A stretch of DNA of 64,000 nt from Schistocerca nitens (GCF_023898315.1 NC_064621.1:532415383-532479382); one strand, 5' to 3'. Counted from the first letter of the stretch, positions 34,891 to 45,311 are shown. Made by a program: numbers and translations. The notes: a model not told the origin generated them from the sequence alone.

Positions 34891-35759
34891 TGAATGTCTA
34901 CGCCACTCATTACCTTTTGATATGCAACTCGTCTTTACTAGACAGAAACCAGACGTCTTGAGACATTTTTTCTGTTTTGTTTGACAGTGCCTGTAACATT
35001 TATCAGTCTGTCAGTCAGTCTTCTAAATAAGCCAGGTGAAGAGCTCACTCATCATTATCGTCACTTTTATCACTATATCTAGAACTACACTGAAGCGCCA
35101 AAGAAACTGGTATAGGCATGCGTATTCAAATACAGCTATATGTAATCAGGCAGAGTACGGCGTTGCGGTCGGCAAAGGCTATACAGGGTGCCCATAAAGT
35201 ATCCATTTTGCGGAAAACGTACGTGTAGATTATTTCTGTTACAGGTACCGTGAAGACACATCAGAATGTCTATACTTTATCGTCCGCACTTCTCGTACAA
35301 ATCTACTCGCTTGGCGCCGGCAGCGCTAAGTCGGATTACTTGGCTTGTCACCGACCGTTCTTGACATTATTGTTAAGTTTTACTAACCTCATCGTTAGTT
35401 CTCATAAGTTCTCAACCCTGTTCCCCTACTTCCACGAAATTTCGAAGATGCACATAAATAAATAAATACAAAATTTGTTTGTTTCATATATTTGTTTATT
35501 TGCATTGTCTTTGGTACTTAGCATTTCTCTTTCATATGATATGCAGCAAAACAGTCTCCAAGATGTAACGCAACTCCACAGGACTTGCACATTAAGTTTG
35601 TTGCTCTTTTTTTGTTTTGGAACATACATGGCAGTTTCTTCGTTTTCGTTTACTCGTTTCGGAAATAAGCATTAGTTTATGTTGCTTTATGTAACCGGAA
35701 AGTCTGTCAACCGGATCATGATGAGATGTACACGATGTAGTGGCAACCTCCAACTTTTG

Positions 35760-35967
35760 GTTCGCAGCTCGTGGTCGTGCGGTAGCGTTCTCACTTCCCG
35801 CGCCCGGGTTCCCGGGTTCGATTCCCGACGGGGTCAGGGATTTTCTCTGCCTCGTGATGACTGGGTGTTGTGTGATGTCCTTAGGTTAGTTAGGTTTAAT
35901 TAGTTCTAAGTTCTAGGGGACTGATGACCATAGATGTTAAGTCCCATAGTGCTCAGAGCCATTTGAA
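35760..35967 (+). mobile_element. SINE-A', alternative tRNA head on the SINE-A body
   Basis: The head reads GCAGCTCGTGGTCGTGCGGT with B box GGTTCGATTCCC. From GTGATGTCCTTAGGTTAGTT on, the body and tail are those of SINE-A, ending GAGCCATTTGAA. CCAACTTTTG flanks it at 35750-35759 and 35968-35977. It interrupts the piggyBac gene. Confidence 0.92.
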
Positions 35968-36013
35968 CCAACTTTTGCTCGGAAGCAGGTACACAGTCTT
36001 TTATCCACGAATC

Positions 36014-36294
36014 AGACACTTTCAATAAAAAATCGTGAAATCGGAGACACTTGTGTTCTCTATTGTAATACTGACATGTACGGAATGCATTAACAATTTT
36101 TTGACCATTTCATAGTTTTTCTGTATATAGGGTAATAACAGAAAAACTATAATATGGTCAAAAAAGGTTTGCATGTACTTCTTTAATTGCGCATTGTTTA
36201 ATGCATTCCGTACACGCGAATATTTCAATACAGAACACAAGTGTCTCCGATTTCACAATTTTTTATTGAAAGTGTCTGAATATAGGGTAATAAC
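36014..36294. repeat. Inverted duplication of piggyBac coding DNA beside the LINE
   Basis: 36015-36125 lies in the normal orientation of the piggyBac gene (minus). 36140-36285 is a reverse-complement copy of the same stretch (plus strand reads NCALFNAFRTREYFNTEHKC, typical piggyBac C-terminal sequence). The left copy lacks about 29 bases present in the right copy. TATAGGGTAATAAC occurs both between the copies (36126-36139) and after the right copy (36281-36294), next to the LINE. Confidence 0.85.
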
Positions 36295-36981
36295 CATCAA
36301 CAAAAGCAAAACGAGGATAATGGAATGTAGTCGAATTAAGTCGGGTGATGCTCAGGGAATTAGATTATGAAATGAGACACTTAAAGTAGTAAAGGAGTTT
36401 TGCTATTTGGGGAGCAAAATAACTGATGATGGTCGAAGTAGAGAGGATATCAAATGTAGACTGGCAATGGCAAGGAAAGCGTTTCTGAAGAAGAGAAATT
36501 TGTTAACATCGAGTATAGATTTAAGTGTCAGGAAGTCGTTTCTGAAAGTATTTGTATGGAGCGTAGCCATGTATGGAAGTGAAACATGGACGGTAACCAG
36601 TTTGGACAAGAAGAGAATAGAAGCTTTCGAAATGTGGTGCTACAGAAGAATGCTGAAGATTAGATGGATAGATCATATAACTAATTAGGAGGTATTGAAT
36701 AGGATTGGGGAGAAGAGAAGTTTGTGGCACAACTTGACAAGAAGAAGGGACCGGTTGGTAGGACATATTCTGAGGCATAAAGGGATCACAAATTTAGTAT
36801 TGGAGGGCAGCGTGGAGGGTAAAAATCGGAGAGGGAGACCAAGAGATGAATACACTAAACAGATTCAGAAGGATGTAGGTTGCAGTAGGTACTGGGAGAT
36901 GAAGAAGCTTGCACAGAATAGAGTAGCATGGAGAGCTGCATCAAACCAGTCTCAGGACTGAAGACCACAACAACAACAACA
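36295..36981 (+). mobile_element. RTE-like LINE, 3' fragment inside piggyBac
   Basis: It begins abruptly in the post-palm region (INKSKTRIMECSRIKS) and ends GACTGAAGACCACAACAAC. GTAATAAC before it (36287-36294) and again at about 36984-36991 fits a target duplication. Coding text: VVKEFCYLGSKITDDGRSRE (36391-36440), AMYGSETWTVTSLDKKRIEA (36567-36625), MWCYRRMLKIRWIDHITN then a TAG (36686-36688). It continues RDRLVGHILRHKGITNLVLE and GRPRDEYTKQIQKDVGCSRY. This tail follows the reverse transcriptase and has no catalytic role known to me. It is very similar to the copy at 51188-53690. Confidence 0.9.
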
Positions 36982-38345
36982 GTGTAATAACTCAAATATT
37001 GGTCTGCCCGATCCACTCCTTTCATGTATTTGTTGTAGTCTAATACACTTTCAGGTTATTTTATTGTTTAAGTGGTTTCTCTAAATTTTCTTTGAATGTC
37101 AGTCAAAGTGACATTATGTATTGTAGAGATCAATCGCATCGTTGTAGTTTTCGAAGCTCTCCATACCTGTGCGAGTACTTCACCTTTCCGTTGATGACAA
37201 GCTTCGAACAAATTGACTTTTGCGCGCTTTAATTTTTCCGGAAATCCTCTATTTTGCCGTATCGTTCCACAAACTCGACTTTTCTTTTCAAGTAACTTCT
37301 CTGCAAGTTCTACACGGTTATAATAATTATCCATGTAGAGGTGATGCCACTTTCCGTAAGAAGGTGTCAATAGTTCCTTTGCTAAAGGCTGTCCAGCGCC
37401 GGAATATATCTTGAATGAGGAACTGTATCCCGTACTCGACTCACACAGCATCCGAATGAGTATGGCATATTTCGTAATTTCCGACGAATTGTGAACTTTA
37501 AAATTTAACTGTCCACGTCACGGCATCATTCCTCCTCCATCAATTGAGATGTTTTCACTTAGATTAAAAGTCCCTTTAAACTTTTTGGAAAAATAATCAA
37601 TTACGAATTGCACTTTGAAAAGCCGGTCGGCATTATCCGGTTTATTGTTGTTGTCGGAAAAATGATAATATTTGTCTGAATCTGTTGCGGGACACAGCTT
37701 TGCGAAATATCGGTGTGTCTATCAACGGATTCGTTGACCAATAATCATCAATCCTTGCGTTTTTTATAGGACCCATAACGATAGCAAGCCCAAACCATTT
37801 GCTAAGTTCAGGTCCCGTAACGTCGACAAATTTGGCATTTTTTAATCCAGGTTCCTTCTATAGGAATTTTGACTGTAGTACTTGTTGGTTTCGTTGCTAA
37901 TATATTCAAGTAGACCTTTCCCAATATATGATTCTAAGATATCCTCGACGCTCTGTGTATTTTCGGGAAATATGTCTGGACCCGCAGATCCTTCAAATTT
38001 ATTACTGGTCCTCGGTAAAACAAAGCCTGAAAACTGTGCACTATTGTCTCCGCCTGATTCATTCGAATCAGTTGGCAACCGCAGCGTTCGCCGAATTCTT
38101 CTTGGGAGTATTTCACCATCTTCCGAAGATTCTGCTTCACTTTCATTTTCTTTGATATCCAGTGTCTTCTTCCCAATCGGCCAAGTCGTCCGCGCATTCA
38201 TCGTCAATAATCGTATCGTCTCTTTCGTCTGCCATGATGAAAAGGCGCAAGTACTTGTAAAAACAAACAAAAAAACTTGTTGACGTGCGTAACTTATTAT
38301 TACCTAGACAAAACACCATCAGAATGCAGAAGATACTAATGTGCT

Positions 38346-38525
38346 GCCGCCGGCCACTGCGCGATATTATGCCCCAGACACCACTTTGGTGTCGCCGGCC
38401 ACTGAGCGATACTAGGCACACGACACCACTGTGGTGTCGCCGGCCACTGAGCGATACTAGGCACACGACACCACTGTTCTGTCGCCGGCCGTTCACCGCT
38501 GACACCACCGTGGTGTCGCCGGACG
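38346..38525. repeat. 45-base tandem repeats with palindromes at the piggyBac end
   Basis: CGCCGGCCACTG-type units start at about 38348, 38393, 38438 and 38483, a 45-base period. Each carries a 17-base palindrome of the form GACACCACTGTGGTGTC, one of them degraded (GTTCTGTC). The last palindrome lies about 16 bases inside the TTAA-flanked terminus. They are placed like subterminal transposase binding sites. That role is inference. Confidence 0.85.
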
Positions 38526-38533
38526 GCAGAGTG

Positions 38534-39480
38534 TTAACAATTGCCGAAAGAATTACAATTCCGGAACATCGTTTACGTGGTGAAACCTATGCTGAGGTCC
38601 AGGGGCTGTTTGAGAGAAAGTATCGGAAGGATGCCCCTACAAGATTTGCCATTCGGAAGCTCGTCAACAAAGTCCGGCGTACAGGATCTGTAGCTGATGA
38701 GAGACGCGCTGGGCGACCACCAGTCAGCCCACAATCTGTACAACATGCGAGGGAAGCTACCGAAATAAGTCCAACGGCATCTATCCGCCGGCTGAGTCGT
38801 GAACTATCCATGCCGAAATTCACAGTGTGGAAAGTGCTTCACTACACACTTAAAAAAAGGGTTTATGCTATCAGGGTGCCACCAGCGAGGATGAAGACAA
38901 TGCGGCACAAGCAAGCATGTGTCATGATCTGTTAGAGGCTGTAGCCGAGGAGGACCTGATGGATCATGTTATGTTCAGCGACGAGACGAAATTTCATGTC
39001 TGCGGCGTCATCAACAAACACAATTTCCGGATCTGGGCAGAGGAGCAACACCATGAATTCACTGAGTGGCAAAGGAATTCTTCCAAAGTCAATGTGTGGC
39101 TTCGTTTCATGAAAGATAGGATCTATGGGTCGTTTATGTTTGCTGAAAAGACAATTACCGGAGCAACCTACCCAGACATGCTGCAGTTTTTCTCGAGCCA
39201 CAATTGCAGCCGCATGGTATCCTTGCCTCTGTCATGTATCAACAAGATGGGGCACCATCCCGCTTTGCAAACATTGTCCGGGACTACCTGAACGAGACCT
39301 TTCCTAACAGGTGGATAGGAAGAGTTGCAGGTCGCACGTGGGCTGCTCGCTCCCCCGACCTCACTTTCCTCGGACTTTTTTGCGTGGGGTTTCATCAAGA
39401 GCCGAGTTTATGCTACCAGGGTGCCACATTTGAATGAATTTAAACGGTGAATACAAGAGGCATGCTTGCTAATAACCCCT
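38534..39480 (+). pseudogene. IS630-like transposase of element E
   Basis: The reading starts within LTIAERITIPEHRLRGETYA. The first codon or codons lie at the piggyBac junction. ASIRRLSRELSMPKFTVWKV is the HTH part (about 38770-38835). A frameshift near 38925 leads to DHVMFSDETKFHVCGVINKH, with the first catalytic Asp (38960-39020). SKVNVWLRFMKDRIYGSFMF follows (39086-39145). A second shift near 39205 gives VMYQQDGAPSRFANIVRDYL, with the second Asp (39233-39290). The last block reads SPDLTFLGLF, where relatives have LDFF, so the third Asp is lost. It is a close structural relative of 26657-27660. Confidence 0.87.
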
Positions 39481-40081
39481 CAAATGTTACACGCAACCAC
39501 AAGGCGATGAGAACAGTGTGTTGCCAATAAAGGTGGACATGTTTAACAGTATTAGCTACGCTCTCTAAATATGTTTATTTTGTTGTAGCACATCTGGAAA
39601 ATGAAAATGGATACTTTCTTTATGGGCACCCAGTATAATGCAAGTTTCTGGCGGAGTTGTTAGATCTGCTGCTACAATTTCAGGTTATCAAGATTTAACT
39701 GAGTTTGAACAGTCGCCGCACGAGCGAGGGGCACAGCATCTCCGAGGTAGCGATGAAGTGGGGATTTTCCCGTAGGACCATTTCCCGAGTGTGCCGTGAA
39801 TATCACGAGTCAGGTAAACCATCAAATCTCCGACATCGCTGCGGCTGGAAAAAGATCCTGCAAGAACGGGACCAACGACGACTGAAGAGAATCGTTCAAC
39901 GCAACAGAAGTGCAACACTTCCGCAAATTGCTGCAGAGTTCAATGCTGGACCATCAACAACGAAACATCAATATGGGCTTTCGGAGACGAAGGTCCACCC
40001 GTGTACCGTGTACCCTTGATGACTGCACGACACAAAGTTTCACGCCTCTCCTGGGCCCATCAACACAGACACTGGACTGTT

Positions 40082-41542
40082 TGTAACCTCCCCCTCACTT
40101 ATCGACCTTAATGACAGTGAAAAATTAAACCGCGTGTACCTAATGGAAATTTGGGAAAAGCAATCGTCACCGAAGTTAATTTGTCGGTAAAGAGGGAGGA
40201 AAGGGTTACATCTAAATGAAAGGAAAAATGCAAATGAAACTGGTGGAAATTAATTTTGAAAAGGGGTAAAGTTAATAAAGAAAGTAAACGTGCGGCCGTT
40301 ACGTTATCAATTAACTAGCGGTAATTAGATATTTGAGATTTGTGGGAAATTACGGTCGCCAGTCCTAAGGACAATTACTATAGTAACTGAAAAAGAAAGG
40401 TTATTACACATATAATTAGCACTAGAAGCGTGGCAACTGAAGGTTGACACGTGTAGTGTGAAAACTGAAAGTTTGTCAGAAGTAATAAATTTCGCTACAC
40501 TCTGACTTAATTTAGCAAACGAATTAATAAAACCGGAAAATCGAAAGTTAATTTAGTGACTGAAGTTAAAAGTGAGCTTTGTTTCTGAAGGATATCGAAA
40601 TTCAGTAAAATACGGTTAGTCTTGGGCTACCTCAACAATCATTTCACAAGCTACTTGAATCTACGCAATTTAGAAATAAGAGATTTAACTTTGAACTTGA
40701 ATTAAATGATTCTGAACAATTAACAATAGTAAAATTTAGTACGTACTAAGCTGAGCTGCAGTCACAGGTAAGCTAAAATATGCTAACAAAACTCGCACTC
40801 TTAATTTGTGCTTGTGTAATCCAAATATTGTAGCCAGCTATGAATACTTTAACTGAACTTTGAAATTAAAGCAGTGAAATCGAATTATATTACTTTAATG
40901 CTGGCGTTTGAATTTCAACGACACTCGGGTTCATTTCGGAAAAGGAAGGGACCCTGCTTGGCAATGCAATTGGGACAATGAGCAACAAAGGTTCATGCTA
41001 AGTTGCTGTAATTTTGTGATGCAACAATTTTAAAAGCTGAGGTCTGCCATACAGTTCTGAAACTTTACGTGCTTTTAGTCTTCCTTGTTGGTTGATTGAA
41101 GGTTTGAAGTCGTCGATCGAGGAGGTGGCGACAGTCACTCATTGTCGGCCGTCGCTGTTGCAGAAGTTGGATGCTGGCGCGCCTTCTTCTCGACACGGTC
41201 ACCAGGCGAAACGGGCTCTTGATGTGTGCCAGCTAATGCTTCCCGTCCGCGACACCGTGCTAGAAACTATTATAGCCAGTCGAGCGCAATTACATGCTGC
41301 CCAACCCCGAAAGCGCGGCAACTCGCGGGAGCGTCACACAACACACCTGCTCAACCGCACTACTCCAGCCAGACTCTCTTCTGGCCGCGCTCCACGCGGC
41401 AGAGTTAACACTACCAAAGATCCTAAACACTTTCGTTCTCCACACGACCTATCGATGTATTCGTTCGATAGTATAGTTTTCCCTAAGCAAGACCCAGAGT
41501 AAAAATACAAATAATATTTACAAAACAAACCAATTATACATC

Positions 41543-41604
<62 letters not shown>

Positions 41605-41726
41605 AATAGCAAAACAATTACAATATATAAAGACACAGAAATGTCACATCTTGAGGTAACAAAATAAGGAAAAAAAATTATAGTACAATAGATGGAAATA
41701 GCAGGATATGCATTTCCGGCGTTACA
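40082..41726. mobile_element. Putative solo LTR, 1645 bases, inside element D
   Basis: It starts TGTAACCTCCCC and ends CGGCGTTACA, thus with TG...CA termini and a six-base inverted end (TGTAAC/GTTACA). TGTT occurs on both sides (40078-40081, 41727-41730), and removing one copy plus the insert restores the Tc1-like reading ACTG-TTGATGACTG. A 4- to 5-base duplication is usual for Gypsy-type elements. No gag or pol sequence is present. A (TA)n tract lies at 41545-41602. A 136-codon open frame (41092-41502) has no known domain and is probably chance. Confidence 0.75.
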
Positions 41727-41829
41727 TGTTGATGACTGCAACTATGTTGCCTGGTCGCACGAATCTAGTTTCAAAATGCCTCGAGTTAGTGGACGTGTAT
41801 GGGTATGGAGAAAGCCTCATGAATCCATG

Positions 41830-42087
41830 TCCGCAATTCCTGGTCTAGAGGCTAGCGTTACTGCCTCTGGATCACGGGGTCCCGGGTTCGATTCCCGACC
41901 GGGCTGGAGGATTCTCTCTGCCTGGGGACTGGGTGTTTGTGTTGTCCTCATCATCACCATCATTCATGACAGTGACTAGATTGGACTGTGAAAAGAAAAT
42001 GGACTGTGTAAAAATTGGGACTTTGTACAGGCGCTGATGACCGCGCAGTTCAGCGCCCCACAAACCAAACATCATCATCATCATCAT
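41830..42087 (+). mobile_element. SINE-E with (ATC)n tail inside element D
   Basis: The head TGGTCTAGAGGCTAGCGTTA has an A-box form, with B box GGGTTCGATTCCC. The body ends CAGCGCCCCACAAACC and an (ATC)n tail. CTCATGAATCCATG flanks it at 41816-41829 and 42088-42101 and is the interrupted transposase sequence. Confidence 0.95.
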
Positions 42088-42642
42088 CTCATGAATCCAT
42101 GGACGCTGCATGTCAGCAGGGGACTGTTCAAGATGATGGAGGCTCTGTAATTGTGTGAGGCGTGTGCAGTTGGAGTGATATAGTACCTCTGATACGTCTA
42201 AATACGACTCTGATAGGTGACACGTACGTAAGCATTCTGTCTGATCATCTCCACCCATTCATGTCCATTGTGCATTCCGACGGACTTGGGCAATTGCAGC
42301 AGGGCAATGCGACACCGCACACCTCCAGAATTGTTACAGAGTGGCTCCAAGAATACTCTTCTGATTTTAAACACTTCCGCTGCCCACCAAACTCCCCAGA
42401 CATGAACATTATTTAGCGTATCTGGGAAGCCTTGCAACGTGCTGTTCAGAAGAGATCTCCAGACCCTCGTACTCTTACGGATTTATGGACAGCCCAGCAC
42501 GATTCACAGTGTCAGTTCCCTCCGGCATTACTTCAGACATTTGTCGAGTCTATGCCACGTCGTGTTGCGACAGTTCCGCGTGCTCGCGGGGGCACTACAC
42601 GATATTAGACAGGTGTACCAGTTTCTTTGGCTCTTCAGTGTA

Positions 42643-44105
42643 GATTCACTTTGAACTACAGCTTGCGGTCCTTCAGAATCTGAATCAATGCAGGACAAAT
42701 CACTTACTGCATTATCACTGCTAAAACACTATCAACAAGCTTCAGCAAACCTTCACCACCGCCGTAAACTGTTCTCTTCGCCGTGTTGATTGTTTACAAG
42801 AATCAGCTACCACGTGACACATGTGATCTGTGCTTCGTTTTAGAAGAGCCATTTGTTAGTAGAAACTGAACTCCATGCATACATATGGCACAGCGTGCAT
42901 CATACGATTTGAATCCCAAAGCTACTTCATGTGACCGCAGTTCGTCATTTGATGTAATTGTAGTTAAGTTGCACCAATTTATGCTCTTTTAGAGAAAAAG
43001 TTAAGTTCATTGGTTAAAAAAATATCAATGTATTTACACAAATCACTTGTCTTCGCCAAAGTTCGCCTTCCTTCCCGTCAATACATGGAGATGTTTTTAA
43101 TTAAATAATACCACCACCATCATCCCAAAGATTAGTAACGTAAGAATCATAGGAACGTCAACAGCATAAGTCAAATCCACGACAAAAAAAAAAAAAGCCG
43201 CCTATGCTACGCGCAACAATAATAATATTTTTTTAAAAAGTTTACACTCATGCGTGACTGTAAGGTAATGGCAAACATAGGGAACCGTACACTCTGCTTT
43301 CCGATATAAGTGACTATTAACATACCAACCCACTGAGCTCGATCACTCCCACTTCCTAGTGACACTGGCAGACTCGAGCAGCAGACAAATTTTCCGTCGA
43401 ACGCTGAGGCACGGATCGCGACGAGTAGCTTTACAAGAAAATCTCTTTCCCACTCCAGAGATCTTCACGCTGTCCTGCTTCAAGGAAGTCCTGTTCGGCG
43501 AAGTGAAGTCCTTGACCGTTACGTCAGCGAGATGACGTCTCGCTGCTGTGCTCTGGGCTCTGATTCAACAGCGAACGAACGATGACGCAGAGCTATTTCA
43601 CGAGAACTTCACCTGGAATGCTTCGTACTACACTTCTGGAGCCCCCAGGCAGTTCAGAACGTCTGCCACGCGGAAACAAGGCCTCTTTTCTCTTCTCCGC
43701 AATGTCAGAGTGGCAGCGGAAACAAGGACGAAATGTCACGCGGCGTCACTTCGCTTCTGCTGTTAACGACAACTGAAGACCGGTAGTGCGGAAAGCCCAC
43801 CCAATAGGCTTAATAGTGTATCCGCTTCCTGCTAATGACGTTGCCTAGTTCCCCCGTAACATGTGTCACGTCTGTTCGTTCTTGGTAAACACCCGCATAC
43901 CTGTAACATATGTAGCAATATTGGCACTTAAACCGGCGACTGTAACGCAATTAGTTAAGCCACTACCTTAAGTTATGCCTGTACATAAGTGAATCACCAC
44001 TAGATCCTATTAATAGATCTCGTGACCTTAAAGGAGCACTTTACGTTAGTCATGCAAAACTGAACGATGGTTTTGACTAGTTGTCCTGATATTTACGGGT
44101 CTGAA
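42643..44105. other. Non-coding DNA, nothing firmly recognised
   Basis: A GC-richer patch at about 43320-43880 has 60-70 codon open frames but no known domain. No element ends were found. Confidence 0.4.
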
Positions 44106-44119
44106 TAAGTTCGTTTTAT

Positions 44120-44304
44120 TGCTCTAAGCACTATGGAACTTAACAACTGAGGTCATGAGTCCCCTAAACTTAGAACTACTTAAACCTAACTAACCTAAGG
44201 ACAACACGCACATCCATGCCCGAGGCAGGATTCGAACCTGCGACCGTAGCAACGGCGCGGTTCCGGACTGAAGCGTCTAGAACCGCTCGGCCGTAGCGGC
44301 CGGC
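44120..44304 (-). mobile_element. SINE-A, tail slightly short
   Basis: The head and B box GGTTCGAATCC are complete on the minus strand. The last dozen bases of the tail are missing. TAAGTTCGTTTTAT flanks it at 44106-44119 and 44305-44318. Confidence 0.94.
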
Positions 44305-44474
44305 TAAGTTCGTTTTATCTACTGAACATGCTACAGTTATCAAAAGAAGTTCATGGTAAGCAGGGGGTGCACGTTATTTAAATAAAAAGCTTTATTCACC
44401 ACTACTGGCGAATGCTCATTGTCTTGTTAGACATATGATCACACATATGCTGTTAGCAGATCGGTGAGGGGGGG

Positions 44475-44476
<2 letters not shown>

Positions 44477-44541
<65 letters not shown>

Positions 44542-44580
44542 AGAGGGAGAGGGCAGTTCCAAATAATAATAATAATAATA
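44477..44580 (+). repeat. (GA)n tract and (AAT)n tract
   Basis: GA repeats with G runs occupy 44466-44550, and AAT repeats about 44563-44580. The second tract directly joins the retroelement that follows. Confidence 0.93.
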
Positions 44581-45205
44581 TTACAGCAAGCATATTATTA
44601 AAGATCCCAATACCACAACAGATAAATGCAGACTTTGTAAACAACAAATAGAAACAGTAGATCACATCACAAGCGGATGTACAATACTAGCAAATACAGA
44701 ATACCCCAGAAGACATGACAATGTCGCAAAAATAATACATCAACAGCTTGCCTTACAACATAAACTTTTAAAACAACAAGTTCCTACATACAAGTATGCA
44801 CCACAAAATGTACTGGAGAATGATGAATACAAATTATACTGGAACAGAACCATTATAACAGATAAAACAACGCCACATAACAAACCTGACATCATACTCA
44901 CCAATAAAAAGAAGAAATTAACACAACTAATCGAAATATCCATACCAAATACAACAAATATACAAAAGAAAACAGGAGAAACAATTGAAAAATACATCCA
45001 ACTGGCTGAGGAAGTCAAAGACATGTGGCATCAGGATAAAGTTGACATCATACCAATTATACTATCAACTACAGGAGTCATACCACACAATATCCACCAG
45101 TACATCAATGCAATACAGCTACATCCAAACATATATATACAACTACAGAAATCCGTAATTATTGATACATGTTCAATTACCCGAAAGTTCCTAAATGCAA
45201 TATAA
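44581..45205 (+). pseudogene. Retroelement C-terminus with zinc knuckle and PD-(D/E)XK-like nuclease
   Basis: One frame is open from 44581 to the TAA at 45203-45205 (about 207 codons) without its own start, so it is a truncated gene piece. KCRLCKQQIETVDHITSGC is a CCHC-type knuckle (44625-44685). KPDIILTNK followed by LTQLIEISIP gives the PD...E pattern of restriction-like endonucleases (44884-44950). DIIPIILSTTGVIPHNIHQY follows (45046-45100), and then SVIIDTCSITRKFLNAI ends it. In R2/R4-type elements this part cuts the target for reverse transcription. The absence of any stop over 207 codons suggests a rec' recent insertion. Confidence 0.75.
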
Positions 45206-45311
45206 CACATACCGTACAGTTAATAGGAAGTGACGCTTGATCAAGGTCCGCGTCACTTTCCATTCTCAACCAGACTTAACGTCTGAGAAAGTAAAGAAAT
45301 AATAATAATAG
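44581..45311 (+). mobile_element. R4/Dong-like non-LTR element, 3' end, set in (AAT)n
   Basis: The sequence starts directly after an AAT tract and ends in GAAATAATAATAATAGA (45295-45311). Insertion in TAA repeats is known for Dong of the R4 clade. The piece carries a C-terminal gene part (below) and about 90 bases of 3' flank with GACGCTTGATCAAGGTCCGC. It is 5' truncated. Confidence 0.65.

Larger units (their letters stand above)
35518..38235 (-). pseudogene. piggyBac-like transposase, interrupted and broken
   Basis: Start ATG 38235-38233 (MADERDDTIIDDECADDLAD), an acidic N-terminus. Frameshifts and stops follow, but the order is clear. NISIDGGGMMP has the first catalytic Asp (about 37540), and the next codon, TGG in relatives, is TGA. 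KWHHLYMDNYYNRVELAEKL has the second Asp (about 37290-37350). KSRVCGTIRQNRGFPEKL follows, and then DYNKYMKGVDRADQYLSYY has the third Asp (about 36995-37050). The LINE and inverted duplication lie here. SWIKDCVPASEQ resumes at about 35980-36014. After SINE-A' comes RNCHVCSKTKKEQQT, then a frame change to CKSCGVALHLGDCFAAYHMK, the zinc-binding C-terminus, with TAA at 35520-35518. Confidence 0.88.
35377..38533 (-). mobile_element. piggyBac-like element inside E
   Basis: TTAA, the piggyBac target, is present on both sides (35373-35376 and 38534-38537), and E continues across it. The right end reads, on the minus strand, CACTCTGCCGTCCGGCGACA. The left end (GTTTTACTAACC) does not match it as an inverted repeat, so the left terminus may be altered. 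The element was later hit by SINE-A' and by a LINE with an inverted duplication. Confidence 0.78.
35184..39633 (+). mobile_element. Element E: IS630/mariner-superfamily element inside D
   Basis: The left end CAGGGTGCCCATAAAGTATC (35184) pairs with the right end TTTATGGGCACCCAG (39633). TA flanks both (35182-35183, 39634-39635) and D resumes with matching sequence. E's own DNA is 35184-35376 and 38534-39633. A piggyBac sits between at a TTAA site. Confidence 0.88.
39680..42608 (+). pseudogene. Tc1-like transposase of element D, split and mutated
   Basis: The expected start codon region reads ATTTCAGGTTATCAAGATTT, so the ATG is lost. HTH pieces follow: HSISEVAMKWGFSRRTISRV (39735-39795) and DQRRLKRIVQRNRSATLPQI (39870-39930). 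The LTR at 40082 interrupts the gene and it resumes at 41731. There the first catalytic Asp block reads VAWSHESSFKMP, with Asp changed to His. After SINE-E come WSDIVPLIRLNTTLIGDTYV (42170-42230) and LGQLQQGNATPHTSR, where the second Asp is Gly (42290-42330). A TAG replaces the Glu-region codon in NSPDMNII (42414-42416). The family stop is at 42606-42608. Two of the three catalytic residues are gone. Confidence 0.88.
35098..42640 (+). mobile_element. Element D: Tc1-like transposon expanded to 7.5 kb by insertions
   Basis: The left end CACTGAAGCGCCAAAGAAAC (35098, TA at 35096-35097) and the right end CTTTGGCTCTTCAGTG (42640, TA at 42641-42642) are inverted repeats of one Tc1-like family. The element's own sequence occupies 35098-35183, 39634-40081, 41727-41829 and 42102-42640, about 1.2 kb in total. 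Everything between those pieces is later insertions: E, a putative solo LTR and SINE-E. Confidence 0.9.

Noticed and set aside
37882..38283. A plus-strand 133-codon gene
   Set aside because: It is the antisense of the piggyBac transposase N-terminus.
38346..38525. Regular repeats that could suggest a CRISPR array
   Set aside because: The 45-base units are contiguous without unique spacers and lie at a piggyBac end; the context is eukaryotic.
41092..41502. A 136-codon gene in the LTR
   Set aside because: It lies in a GC-rich part of the putative LTR and shows no known motif.
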